Shown: piece after piece, positions 12,150-21,600 of the stretch | How the letters are laid out: every line of letters starts with the position of its first letter | Numbering within the stretch: the stretch's first letter is position 1 | From: Arion vulgaris | Taxonomy: Eukaryota; Mollusca; Gastropoda; Stylommatophora; Arionidae | Reading direction: 5' to 3' | Assembly: GCA_020796225.1 (NCBI GenBank) | Contig: CM036765.1 | Coordinates: forward strand, 7,823,082-7,887,081 | Length of the DNA stretch: 64,000 bases | Made by a program: the position numbers and the translations under genes | Notes under the pieces: generated by a model | The model's input: the letters and a program-made list of their open reading frames with translations, nothing else | What the model was told of the DNA's origin: nothing | Databases searched by the model: none

Positions 12150-12215
12150 ATGTAATTGACCAGGGTTGCGAAACATAGACATTTAACAAGCCAGTAGAAA
12201 AAAACAAGTATTTAA
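12150..12215 (+). repeat. Single ancestor-like unit of the 50-bp minisatellite
   Basis: The string gcgaaacatagacatttaac followed by aagccagtagaaaa is one diverged unit of the array at 34880-36830 (gtgaaacatagacgtttaac followed by atgtcagtagaaaa). It occupies the corresponding place in intron 1 of copy A, just before a LINE tail that is present in both copies. This single unit suggests what the copy B array grew from. Confidence 0.65.
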
Positions 12216-12239
12216 ATCAAAATCAAATTAAAAACGGTT

Positions 12240-12490
12240 GATGCTGTAAATAAAAATGAGAAAACTGAAGTATTTTGTACATATCAAAAGTCATCATGGG
12301 TTGGAGAAGATAGTTATTTAAGTATGCATCCCGGCAAAGAGGAGAAGAGGAAGACCACGGGAGATGGATTCAGGAGATAGCTGATTATTTAAGCATGATG
12401 ACTGCATCGGTTGAACATTTGAACTATGAGAGAGAGAGAAACTTGAACATCAGAACTATGAGAGAGAGAAACTAAGAAGTGGTGTTAGGA
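12240..12490 (+). mobile_element. LINE 3' tail fragment, family L-G (shared with copy B)
   Basis: Plus-strand words include MRKLKYFVHIKSHHGLEKIV, then a shifted RRGRPRxRWIQDIADYLSMM, then TASVEHLN. This is the usual C-terminus with an RGRPRRRW motif. The homologous fragment lies at 36850-37130 in intron 1 of copy B, in the same order relative to exon 2, so it was inserted before the duplication. Short GA repeats follow at 12428-12470. Confidence 0.65.
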
Positions 12491-12785
12491 TGGCATAGTT
12501 CCGCTAAGGACAAGCAATTGGATGACGATATATTTTATTAATACGGTTAGTTGAGCAAAAATAAAAACTGGAAGCTTTAGTCCAATGTTAAAAAAATGGT
12601 GTTATGTAAAAATCCACTTTAGTGTTTGTTGGTTTGATTGGGCATTATTATTATACCACTGAAGTGGTCAATTGTATGGATAGAGTTGGCGGAAGCTATG
12701 TGGACTGTTATGAGAGAATGTGGTTTAATGTTCAGTATTGTGTTAAATTTTTAAAATAATTTGTTCAATTATTTTCTCATTGCAG

Positions 12786-13054
12786 TCTGGTATTGCCTTT
12801 ATTGGCGCAATCACAGATGTATACATGTACGGCGTAGTTGCTCCATTGATGGTTATAGGAGTGTCAGTAACTTACTTCTGTGCAGCTTTCACGATTGTCC
12901 CTCTCTTCTACCTGCTACATCTGACCAGCATTTATGAGTACCTACAGCTGAGATTTGATTCTACAGTCGTGCGGAAATTTGCAGTACTCATTGGAATGTT
13001 ACAGACCTTGCTTTATATGTAATTTGCTCTTTCTCACCTGCCCTGGTACTGCAG
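12786..13054 (+). pseudogene. SLC5-type transporter copy A, exon 2
   Basis: The exon is bounded by ttgcag and gttaga. It encodes SGIAFIGAITDVYMYGVVAP, then TIVPLFYLLHLTSIYEYLQL, then RFDSTVVRKFAVLIGM, corresponding to transmembrane segments 2-3 of SLC5 proteins, with the family pattern TSxYEYLxLRF. After LLYM a TAA replaces the TCA of copy B (13020-13022), and one base is missing a few positions later (ctctttctcacc against ctcttctctcacc), so the exon end is out of frame. Length is 269 against an expected 270. It is clean sequence, so the stop is likely real. Confidence 0.85.
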
Positions 13055-13089
13055 GTTAGATATTTTCTTCATTACTGTATAATAAAGTT

Positions 13090-13425
13090 ATGAATGAACC
13101 ATCAGAGTAAATGGGACGAAGCTAAGACAAGTACAGCATATTAAGTACCTAATTGCACTATAACATCAGATGGCAGATGCAGATCAGAAATAAAGAGAAG
13201 AAAAGGGCAGGTGAACGCAGCGTTTCAGAAAATGAGAAGCATTATATGCAACAAGTCATTGTCAATTGAGATCAGAATGCTAATCATACAGTGCACATAG
13301 AACCAATACTGACATACGGAAGCGAGTCGTAAACAATAAATAAACAGATCGAAGAACCATAGCTACAGATCCAGAGGACGACAACGTTAATGATGGATCG
13401 ATGGAATATCCAAGGCAACTAATTC
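13090..13425 (+). mobile_element. LINE RT C-terminal fragment in intron 2 of copy A
   Basis: Words in order are VNGTKLRQVQHIKYL, then ITSDGRCRSEIKRR, then GQVNAAFQKMRSIICNKSLS, then IEIRMLIIQC, the typical tail of a LINE reverse transcriptase (KYLGxxITSDGRxxxEIxxRI). Several frames and stops are involved. No counterpart is seen at the start of intron 2 of copy B, so it probably arrived after the duplication. Confidence 0.7.
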
Positions 13426-13531
13426 CACCTTCTACAAAGCGTAAAAAGAAACTCGCTATCGGAGCCTCCACTAAAACAACAAACAACTAAATAAACAACA
13501 CAATTAATTAAATGATAACTTCTTATATCAG

Positions 13532-13685
13532 ACTGGTTTTCAAATGCAGCTTTGGATGTCTATTCTTGTTGTAGGATGTATTGGAACAGTTTATTCAGCC
13601 ATGGGAGGTATCAAGAGTGTGGTCTGGACTGATGCTTTTCAAACTCTTGTCATGCTTGGGAGTGTGATTATAATTATCATAATAG
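13532..13685 (+). pseudogene. SLC5-type transporter copy A, exon 3
   Basis: The exon follows tatatcag and precedes gtatcg. It encodes TGFQMQLWMSILVVGCIGTV, then YSAMGGIKSVVWTDAFQTLV, then a run of isoleucines. The GGIKxVVWTDxFQ stretch is the hallmark of the sodium/solute symporter family. Length (154) and phases equal those of copy B (45151-45304), and the exon itself is open. I call it pseudogene only because neighbouring exons are broken. Confidence 0.85.
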
Positions 13686-13730
13686 GTATCGTCTTTGTTT
13701 GACTTGTCTAATTAATTGTATCATGTATGT

Positions 13731-13850
13731 TTGATTGGTTATTGATTATTAAACTAATGTCACAGAAATCCGGGCAGACCATTATGTGCTCAGTCTTCCA
13801 AAATAGATGTTGAAGAGTATGCATACTGATGATGTCAGTGGCTCGCTGAA
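13731..13850 (-). mobile_element. LINE 3' end, family L-B (heptamer tail)
   Basis: On the minus strand this is the end of the RNase H LINE that is best seen at 49646-51975: a tail made of ttggttattg-type repeats, then the complement of gtcagtttagt, the ccgggcaga motif that encodes CPE, and gagtatgcatactgatg. A diverged counterpart at 45353-45420 in copy B suggests insertion before the duplication. Confidence 0.6.
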
Positions 13851-14034
13851 AATAAAACATACGCTTTGAAGATTTCAACAAAAGAAAGATTAAAGATCTC
13901 GAATGCGCAAGTTATTCACAACGATAGTTAAGGCAAGACGGGAAAACCGTGAGAGAAACCCTAGTAGATACATTAACCAACACAAAACGGGATTTGTTTG
14001 TCTAAACAAACTGAAATGCATTAGTAGGTGTAGA

Positions 14035-14380
14035 CAGGGTCAATTATGAACATGTCCGATGTGCTTTGAAGACGATCCTCAAATGAACAAATAAACAACG
14101 TTCTTCTCAATCTGTTCCTCAGACATCTAGTTCTGTTAGTTCAATGAGTAATTCCAAACTCTTTAAATCGCAGACAAGATTCAATATCAATTTGTGTGTC
14201 ATCATCTAACAGGCGATCGTCATGAAATACAAGGATCGTTCATCTTTTCATCTTCAACTCCGCGACTATTCATGTTGTTGAAGCAATCCTTCCCACTCTC
14301 TCATTGCTGTAAACACCCACATGTTTAGGACAGTAGATTCAAGCAAGACGTTGGAAGTTGTAAGTCTCAATAGATTGAGT
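14035..14380 (-). mobile_element. LINE RNase H C-terminal fragment (minus)
   Basis: The minus strand reads IYCPKHVGVYSNERVGRIAS, then LLDDDTQIDIESCLRFKELG and RTRCLRNRLRRT, a diverged version of the L-B ending (CPGHAGVxGNERADRLAS, LLDEDTKIDVESIKRFRQFG). The same fragment is found at about 47280-47585 in copy B, so it is a pre-duplication insertion. Confidence 0.65.
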
Positions 14381-14384
14381 CTCT

Positions 14385-14560
14385 ATGGCGAAGTGGTTAA
14401 AACGTTTTCCTTGCACTCTATGGTTCTGGGTTCGGATACAGTCATATGTGCAATATTTTCTAAAGTTCCATAGGATTGCTGCTGTTGCATTCCTGTGTGA
14501 AGTCTGGGTGATTCTTTCAGTATGATCTGAAAAGTGGAGACTAGTACGGTGCGCAGGCAA
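14385..14560 (+). mobile_element. tRNA-like SINE, copy A
   Basis: The string tctctatggcgaagtggtta is a good A box of a leucine or serine type tRNA, and ctgggttcggatacagtc about 45 bp later resembles a B box. About 100 bp of unrelated tail follow. The paralogous copy is at 47622-47790 (ctctatagcgaagtggttac and ggttttgaatccagagtc). The spacing fits a tRNA-derived SINE head, but only one locus, duplicated, is seen in the window. Confidence 0.45.
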
Positions 14561-14589
14561 TGGACCGAATCAGTACTGGCATCAACAAC

Positions 14590-14990
14590 TTGCACAATTA
14601 CATTCATCTTCGTTCTGGGTCATATGGGTGTCTTTGGCAATGAAAGAGCAGACAGGCTGGCTGGCTCTGTCGCCATATTGGGGGATGAGTGGTGGTGAGT
14701 CAATCAATTGATAGAGATGCATTCTGAACGTTCTTCTAGAGTATTCCTGCAAAGAGGATTTTCTTTTAAACCAATCCACGTCTACTGATCTATTGCACGA
14801 ATTTAGATTGAAGATTGGAGTGTCCGGAAAAGAACAGCATAACAGGTATATGAGTAGGCTGATCCTTCAACATCGAACTGGTACGATCAGTCGCTATGTC
14901 TATTGGAGATATTGCGAATGAGATCGAAGGACCTATGGACGTGTCCGGAGTGCAATGAAAATATTCCAAATTTAAACTGAAGAGACTAGT
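14590..14990 (+). mobile_element. LINE RNase H and CPxC 3' end (plus), copy A
   Basis: The frame reads GHMGVFGNERADRLAGSVAI, then after breaks RLILQHRTGTISRYV and LLEILRMRSKDLWTCPECNE followed by NIPNLN. This is RNase H C-terminus plus the zinc-binding CPxC end of an I-like LINE. It ends only about 35 bp before exon 4. The same fragment precedes exon 4 of copy B (47860-48215), with a clearer tail of aaactgaaactgaactgaag. It predates the duplication. Confidence 0.7.
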
Positions 14991-15024
14991 CTTGTGACCA
15001 TTTTTGTCCTTTTTATTCTCACAG

Positions 15025-15164
15025 GAACTTCTGTTGTCGGTGGAGGAAGAGCTGTTTGGGAGATCATGAAAAATGGAGATCGACTTTCTTTCTTTGATTT
15101 CTTTAACCCAGATCCAAGAAGCAGGAACACTTTGTGGACTTTCATCATTGCTGGAACTTTTTTG
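15025..15164 (+). pseudogene. SLC5-type transporter copy A, exon 4
   Basis: The exon follows attctcacag. It encodes GTSVVGGGRAVWEIMKNGDR, then LSFFDFFNPDPRSRNTLWTF, then IIAGTFL, matching the SLC5 segment ending in FWTIIIGGTF. It is two bases shorter than copy B near its end (acttttttgg against agtttgttttgg), which shifts the junction phase with exon 5. The splice donor lies 20 bp before a 28-bp minisatellite. Confidence 0.8.
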
Positions 15165-15181
15165 GTATTCTTCTGTTTTAT

Positions 15182-15700
15182 TTCTTATAGTGTTCTCGTT
15201 TTGTTATGTGTCTTATAGTGTTCTCGTTTTGTTATGTGTCTTATAGTGTTCTCGTTCTGTTATGTGTCTTATAGTGTTCTCGTTTTGTTATGTGTCTTAT
15301 AGTGTTCTCGTTTTGTTATGTGTCTTATAGTGTTCTCGTTTTGTTATGTGTCTTATAGAGTTCTCGTTTGTTATGTCTTATAGTGTTCTCGTTTTGTTAT
15401 GTGGCTTATAGTGTTCTCTTTGTTATGTTCTATAGAGTTCCGTTTTGTTATGTGTCTTATAGTGTTCTCGTTTTGTTATGTGGCTTATATTGTTCTCGTT
15501 TTGTTATGTGTCTTACAGTGTTCTCGTTTTGTTATGTGTCTTATAGTGTTCTCGTTTGTTATGTGTCTTATAGTTCTGTTTGTTATGGCTTATAGTGTTC
15601 TCGTTTTTTGTCTATAGTGTTTCGTTTGTTATGTGGCTTTATTTCGTTAGTGTAGTTCTCGTTTTGTTATGTGTCGTATAGTGTTCTCGTTTTGTTATGT
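15182..15700 (+). repeat. 28-bp minisatellite in intron 4 of copy A
   Basis: The unit tatagtgttctcgttttgtt followed by atgtgtct repeats about 18 times, with some shortened units after 15400. It starts 18 bp after exon 4. Copy B has one unit-like sequence in the same place (48415-48441, tatagtgttcttgtttcgtt). After the array the two copies align again (acattttaataa, then cgttatgttcagttaaaagt). The array is thus a local expansion in copy A. Confidence 0.9.
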
Positions 15701-15809
15701 GCAACATTTTAATAATACGTTATGTTCAGTTAAAAGTAATCAAAGATTATGATTAAATAATTTATTTTTGTTAACCAAACTATTACTTTAAGTTAAGTTA
15801 ATTGCATAT

Positions 15810-16035
15810 CATTTACAGGACTCTGCGAATCAACCCCAGTTTTTAACACTGTGATTTTTCTAGGCATTATTACGTTCAGTAGTTTGTCATTGCTTTCTGA
15901 ACGGGTGGTGCCATCTTCCGTTTGTAAACTTCCACACGCGAAACAATTTGCAACCAAACTGTCCGCAGCGTGATTCGAACTCAGAACGTCGGAGTTAACA
16001 GACCGAGTCACTATCCACTAAGCCACAAACGGCAC
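15810..16035 (-). mobile_element. tRNA-derived SINE, family S1
   Basis: On the minus strand the head reads gtggcttagtggatagtgac (A box region) and ctgagttcgaatcacgctg (B box), followed by a tail containing cgttcagaaag and aaactactgaacgt. The tail recurs at 32430-32662 (plus) and 59868-60035 (minus). The element is about 225 bp. It has a proper pol III bipartite promoter layout. Confidence 0.75.
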
Positions 16036-16071
16036 CTACCATTACTTTACCTATGGAATAATAAGTACTTA

Positions 16072-16788
16072 AGGCGTGAGACCCACTCAAAACAAGGGTT
16101 GTCGTTTCTTAAAATTAACAGAAATAAAACTAACAAACATATTTCCATACAATTTGGCCACATGTTGCAAACGACATTGTGTTTGATGATAAACAATGTT
16201 TAGTGTATGCATTGTTATTATTAATGTTTAAAATATTTAATTGTCTTCAAAATATATTTAACCCCTCGCCCTATCATCGGGGAGTAGATTTCAATAACAA
16301 AAGAAATGCAAAGAATGTCAGACTAGCATATGATGTACTTATCACACATAGTTATAGCATGAACCTCCCAAAAATGTCTAACGCAGATGGATGGTTTTAT
16401 AAATATGACTTCTGAAATATAACCATCCCAAATAAATTAAAATTAAAATTAGAACGGCAATATCTTTGTTTATTTACAATTTAGACCAAAAGTGGAGGTT
16501 CATGCTATAACTATGTGTGATATGTACATCATATGTTAGCTGCATTCTTTGCAATTATATATTTTGAAATCCACTTTCATTGGGGAGGGGAGAAGGTTAC
16601 AATATATTTTCAACACAGTTAAATATATTTTTAATTAGTAATTACAATGCATAAACTAAACGTTATTGATCATTAAAAACACGGTATATTTTACCAATGG
16701 CAAATTAAATGACAATATGTTTGTTAGTTTTTGTGTCTGCTAATTTAAAAGAAAGAACAACCCTTGTTCTGGGAGGGTCTCCCGCTTT
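16072..16788. mobile_element. Foldback element with arms of about 300 bp
   Basis: The left arm (16072-16370) and the right arm (16493-16788) are imperfect reverse complements over almost their whole length. Paired landmarks are aacaagggttgt near both ends, aaaactaacaaacatat, tgcattgt, tttcaa, and catatgatgtac followed by atcacacatagttatagcat and gaacctcc nearest the centre. A 122-bp spacer separates them. The outer ends pair as ggcgtgagaccc with gggtctcccgct. There is no long open frame. I cannot define a target-site duplication. It lies in intron 4 of copy A and has no counterpart in copy B. Confidence 0.85.
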
Positions 16789-16989
16789 ATTTAAATTAAA
16801 ATAGCATAGAATGTGCTCACTTTCTGTTTTAAATAAACTGTCGAAAATCCCAAGTAAGACCAAGGATTCTTTTTTCTGTCTGGGATTGAAATGAAAACCC
16901 AAATTTAAACAGTTTCGCAGTATCTTCACTAGCAATGCCGCCAGTTAATTGCACAGGCTCATGTCCTCAATGTCCTACACGGCCCTCAA

Positions 16990-17275
16990 AAGAGGTAATA
17001 CGGGCAGTAAAGATACATTTTTGATCATAAAATATCTCCGGATATAGTCATAAGTGATCCTTCTTCTCCCACAACAAATCCAGAATTGTCCAGTGACATA
17101 AGACACCCATTCTTTATTGATTGATTAACATTGTTGAAAATTTGATATGTCTTGCTTTCTGAGCTGTACCAATGCCGACACATTTACGATTCCACCCCTA
17201 CGCTTAACTGCCAGAGTGGACAACCGATTCCATCATCCACCTGGGATAAAGACAAAAGACAAATGCCGACACTAA
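16990..17275. repeat. Dispersed repeat, two halves in opposite orientation
   Basis: The left half (about 17030-17115: ctccggatatagtc, gtgacataagacacccattc) is similar in direct sense to 37930-38042. The right half (about 17185-17260) contains gtggacaaccgattcc and catcatccacctggg, which are the reverse complement of 38094-38135. It appears to be a rearranged copy of the same unknown repeat. Confidence 0.45.
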
Positions 17276-18195
17276 ACGTTGGCAATATAATCTTCTTCGC
17301 CAGCTATCACTGGTCATGCACTTAGGTTACTGTGGACCACATACTGGGCAGTCAGCTACAGATCTGTCAGGTTTCCTCAAAGCTTAGTTTTTAGGTCGAC
17401 TGGATGTAGCTACATGTTGCTTTTCAGCTCACGTTTCAGAGAACAGTCTGGCAAGACATTCTTCGTTATCTGCTCCACCTACTGACACTTGCAGAGAAGT
17501 ATTTGACTTATTCCAAGCCTATGTAAGTGTATGTTGAATCTGCAGTGTCCGGTATGTAGACGAAACATAATTATCGAATCTGTTCTGTTTAGGAATTTTA
17601 GGCAATCTAACCAAGACGTGGGATTCACAACCCTGAAACTCCTCCATTCGAAGTTAATCAGTCAGTGCTTTGAGATAAAAGCGTACTACGTCCCCGAACC
17701 AACATGTCGGAGATTGTAATTCCTACCCTTACAACGACGCATAAACACTTTATTTACTAGGATAATTTACATGTCTCGAACATCCTCAGTTGTCGTTAGA
17801 TCGCATATGGTATCATTTTGACTGCACACAAATTCAACAACGCATGACATATATCATATTGCTGAAAACTGCATGAATCCATGACGTTGAATACACAGCA
17901 ATGACCTTCTGATGCACAAAGACAACTGAGTTATAAAAAAGATTCAATTTTAAATATTCTGTTTGAGTTATATGTTAATTTATCATTTCATGTTCTTTAT
18001 AGTTACTTTTATTCATAGGAACGTTCGTATTTTTACAGTTGGTTATTTTTTACCATTTAGTTTGTTCTCCTACATCATCGGCAAGAAACTGAACAAAATA
18101 CGGTGTTCTATTATTTTGTGATTTATACGTTTTCACCAATTATAATGTTACATGCTCTTTGTTTTCAGGTTTACATTGCTGTCTAATTTGTATTA
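17276..18195. other. Intron 4 of copy A, nothing firm
   Basis: This is AT-rich intron. A 62-codon open stretch at 17531-17719 carries CPVCRR, which looks like the end of a RING finger, but there are too few cysteines or histidines to support that. Nothing else is recognisable. Confidence 0.4.
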
Positions 18196-18199
18196 TATG

Positions 18200-18545
18200 T
18201 AATGAATTTTAACCGGTGCTACGGGGCTCATGCACTGTTGACTGTCTCCAGCAGATCAGACAAGAAAATATGCATACAAAGAAGAGGTAGAGGAGAGAAG
18301 AGAAATGGACGTAAGAGACGAGCTGGACAGAGACGGTTTAGAAGAACGACCGAGCGACTTGTTCTGAGATATCTACGCATTGGATACTGAAATTGTCGAA
18401 GTGCAAAACAGAGAGGACCAATTCTACAGAAGCTAGTCTATGACTTCGACATCTTCATGATTCAGGAAACCGAAATGATCCTTGAATAGGCACCGCTCGC
18501 AACAAGGTCGTGATATTCACCGATGAACAACACACGACTAAGACT
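18200..18545 (+). mobile_element. Internally deleted LINE, family L-A
   Basis: The first part gives an arginine-rich stretch (RRGRGEKRNGRKRRAGQRRF) and then NCRSAKQRGPILQKLVYDFD followed by IFMIQETE (18385-18465), the start of an AP-type endonuclease as in Jockey elements. At about 18486 it jumps to ggcaccgctcgcaacaaggt, the RNase H sequence found at 23833 in the clean copy. Endonuclease is thus fused to RNase H with all of the reverse transcriptase missing. Confidence 0.65.
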
Positions 18546-18635
18546 GTTGTCATCATCGCTTTCGAGATACCGCTCTTATTGTTGTATATAAGAGTTTATT
18601 AAGATATATATATGTTCAGATATACCTATACATAT

Positions 18636-18636
<1 letters not shown>

Positions 18637-18695
<59 letters not shown>
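18637..18695. repeat. (TA)n microsatellite
   Basis: About 28 uninterrupted TA dinucleotides. A shorter TA run lies at 19096-19112. Confidence 0.95.
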
Positions 18696-18698
<3 letters not shown>

Positions 18699-18699
18699 T

Positions 18700-19070
18700 A
18701 ACAAGTTTTCAAATCAAATGTTGCATCAGTTCTAACATATACCATCGAGAGTTGGAAAATGACTAAAGATATAGAATGGAAGCTGACGGCATTTGAAAAT
18801 AGATGTCTGTGAAAAATAATGAACATGTAACAGCTATAATAAAAAGGAGAAGATGGAGATATGTTGGACACACATTGAGAAGAAATAATCAAAGAATATC
18901 AAAGCAGGCATTGAAGGAGGGTGCAAAGGGTTCAAGAAAGACAGGACGACCTAGGGAGATCATGAAATGAACTCTGCTGAGAGAGACAAGAATTATCAGT
19001 ACCAGTTCCATGTAGGAGGATGAGCGAGTTACACAAGGTAGAGTAGTATAGCGAAATTGTTTGCAGGCCC
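18700..19070 (+). mobile_element. LINE C-terminal fragment (RTE-like)
   Basis: Words in order are VFKSNV with a frame shift, ESWKMTKDIEWKLTAFENRC, then after a break IIKRRRWRYVGHTLRR, then GSRKTGRPREIMK. This is the usual end of an RTE-like LINE reverse transcriptase (ETWxxT, FxxxCLRxI, RRWxWIGHxLR, GRPxxTWRR). It is truncated and carries stops. Confidence 0.75.
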
Positions 19071-19109
19071 TATGTAACGGTACGAGAGGTATTGTTATAT
19101 ATATATATA

Positions 19110-19400
19110 TATACTCATAGAATGTGGGTTCGAATCCGGACTACACCGTTCTGTTCACGAGTGCATATTTTCTTGAGATCCCTTGAATTATTGCTACACA
19201 TGCGTAGTTCATGCTTTGTACAATTCTATACAACAGATAGTTTGCCATTTATGTGGAGAGCATGATCGCCTACGCTGGCAGGCATGGCACTTGATTGATA
19301 CAACAAATAGTTTGCCATTTATGTGGAGATGGATTGAGCCATGTTGAAAACCCGAACAGGGAAGTCAATCCTTTGTTGTTGAACCCTTTAGAATCGTATA
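19110..19400 (+). repeat. Repeat with B-box-like start and a short internal duplication
   Basis: The string atgtgggttcgaatccggac (19122-19141) has a strong B box. A related sequence at 49390-49510 in copy B shares atattttct, gcacatgcg and gtttgtgat blocks. Within it ttgccatttatgtggaga occurs at 19241 and again at 19311. I suspect the end of a tRNA-derived SINE followed by other repeat sequence, but no family is clear. Confidence 0.4.
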
Positions 19401-19409
19401 ATTGTATAC

Positions 19410-19824
19410 GATTCGCCCTGGAGAACCGTTTTACTCGTATTTCATTCTATGGCACTTTGCGACCACTTGGACTCAACGCATTACATTCCTATGCTTCTTA
19501 GTACTGTCTTATCTCATGCCTTGTAATCTATATGTGTGTTTGCTCCATATATGTGTTATTTATCCACTATATTATTTATTGTTTCTCTTCTTTTCCACTT
19601 TCGGTTTTGTGTTGCACTCATTTCGTTGTTCGTTTTTATTCCCAGATTTTCATTAGATAGGTTTATGTTTCCACATGTAATCGTCCATTTGTAGTGTTCA
19701 TCGAAATTCGTCATTCTTGTTGTATTGTTTGCTTGATAAAGGCCTTTTGGTCGAAACGTTGCTGTTTATCGTCACTGTTTCTGTATTTTGTAAAACTATA
19801 GTACTTTGTTTTTACGTGTTTAGC
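19410..19824. mobile_element. Insertion with 13-bp target duplication, probable Penelope-like fragment
   Basis: The 13-mer tataattgtatac stands on both sides (19397-19409 and 19825-19837), while copy B at the same place (about 49577-49590) has only one related copy, so about 415 bp were inserted in copy A. Near its right end is gcttgataaaggccttttgg followed by tcgaaacgttgc. That resembles the helix II and GAAAC part of the hammerhead ribozyme motifs known from Penelope-like elements, which also make duplications of about this length. The CUGAUGA core is not intact, so the family call is tentative. Confidence 0.5.
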
Positions 19825-19910
19825 TATAATTGTATACAAGTGTTGTTACCATATACAACAGATCCTGACTGTCTCACAACACTATGTATCATATATATCA
19901 TTTTCTATAG

Positions 19911-20091
19911 GATTACAGGTCTATGTAACCAGTCTACACTACAACGCATCTCTGCTATGAGATCAATGAAGGACGCTGGAGGTGCATTCATCATTAATAG
20001 CGCCTTGATTCTTCTTCTATTGTGTGTGGTAATTGGATTTAGTATGGTCGTACATGCTTACTTTGCTCAGATTCGCTGTGATTCTTTTCAG
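19911..20091 (+). pseudogene. SLC5-type transporter copy A, exon 5
   Basis: The exon follows tttctatag and precedes gtgaga. It encodes ITGLCNQSTLQRISAMRSMK, then DAGGAFIINSALILLLLCVV, then IGFSMVVHAYFAQIRCDSFQ. This is the SLC5 segment with NQSxxQR and the following membrane helix. The 181 bases and both phases equal copy B. It is the last exon of copy A; homology with intron 5 of copy B ends at about 20142 where a LINE tail begins. Confidence 0.85.
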
Positions 20092-20141
20092 GTGAGACTG
20101 TTTGTTTATTACAATGTTTATTTGTAATTTTAACATATTTA

Positions 20142-20400
20142 CTAATCATCATCAGCAGGTGCCGTGCTAGCTGGTGTAGGCGTTGATGGACCTCCACAAA
20201 TATCCGACTCTGGTGTTTTTTCTATTGTCTCAGATGTTGAGGCTCTTCCGTGCCATGAAGTCAGGCTATCCAAACATTTTCTCTCTGTGTCTTCCTCTGT
20301 CTCGTATCATCTCCATGTTACCAGTAACTACACTCGGTTCTAAAATGTATTTTCTCATCACATGTCCAACAATGACGACTACCTCTTTCTAATATTAATG
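20142..20400 (-). mobile_element. LINE 3' fragment at the end of the duplication
   Basis: On the minus strand the frame reads VIVGHVMRKYILEPSVVTGN, then RGRHREKMFG, a degraded LINE C-terminus (WFGHVMRR, LExxVxTGK, RGRQR). The tail is tgatgatgatt at 20142-20153. It begins exactly where alignment with copy B stops, so it marks the right breakpoint of the duplicated segment as now preserved. Confidence 0.6.
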
Positions 20401-21600
20401 ATAAGCTTTCTCTGTGTCTTTCCGTTGATTTCGATAAACATAAGGCTGGCGGGCTTAGGTAAAAATTCTAGGAAATAAGACCACAACTGTCGCGTGATCC
20501 TGGCATTCCAGTGTTGTTGTGTATAGATTAATGCATTTTAGAAACAACACAACATGTTAAATCAAGGTTATGTTATGTTACAAGTTTTGAAGAAATGTAT
20601 CAAGTAAAAAGGAAAGTTAGACCAAGCACAAACATTTCGGTTAGAATAAAAATGAAAGACTATATGCACCATTTCAAGACGGACTATTATATTGGTACAA
20701 AATGGTTAACTGAATGCAAATCAAGAAGCAGATTGTATCAATTGTTGGCCTTGTGCGCTGTTCGAAACAGATCAGGTAGTTTGAAGTAATATCATTTTTG
20801 TGATATCAATAATTTTCACAAAGCCAATATGCGACACGAAAAGATTCATTATACACAATAACTACATGACAAACTTTCGAAGAAACTATAATATATTTGC
20901 AATGCTTCTTCTTTTGTTGTCACACTGTTACCTGGTAGTTGCCCAGTGCAGGGCCGTGCCGTGATATCATGCAAAGAGGCGGCCGCTTCAGGCGGCACCT
21001 CAAGAGGGGCTACATGAACAGAAAAATCAAAATTACAATTGAAGGTTATCTTAACTTTTTCCACGCTTTAAGCCGCACACTGCGCAACGGCGGAAGTCCG
21101 TTGCACGCTATTAGCCACACACTGCGCCATAGAGTTGCTTCCCTTATAAGAAGTCTTTCTTGTTTTATATCTACTGTTTTACTTATACTACTTTTCAACC
21201 TTGTTATTCTATTAGGTTGTCCAGTTTTCTTTATATATATATATATGTATTTTCGTCTTTACAGACGGTCAATTGCAAGTGTTTTACTGTGACAACTTCT
21301 GAGTTTTCGTTTTTCTATCTTGTCGTTCAACTCATACATACGTCTCTTCTCAAAAGACTCTGCGCCCTTTCGTAATTTGGCTTTCCACACAATCATTCTG
21401 GGTCATAAATATGAACAAAACAGAACGATACAACAAGGATCTGTGACTTTCTTTTCTAGGTAATATGTTTCTATTTGCACTGATCCAAGCAATAGGTAAG
21501 TCCATTCTTTAATCGCTTCTACACTCTCTTTGTCTTATACATTCAACTATAAGACTTTCTGAGTATTCCTTATTCGATTCAAATCTCATAGATATATCCA
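20400..21600. other. No gene recognised
   Basis: Short open stretches (for example 20595-20789) lack recognisable motifs. A cacactgcgc-type direct repeat occurs at 21072 and 21116. A short TA run lies near 21235. Nothing is called. Confidence 0.4.

Noticed and set aside
17531..17719. RING finger exon (CPVCRR)
   Set aside because: Only one CxxC pair is present; the remaining zinc ligands are missing and no splice context supports an exon.
21455..21500. Short exon between ttttctag and gtaag (GNMFLFALIQAIG)
   Set aside because: It is bounded by splice-like signals but matches no part of the SLC5 protein missing from copy A, and is too short to support alone.
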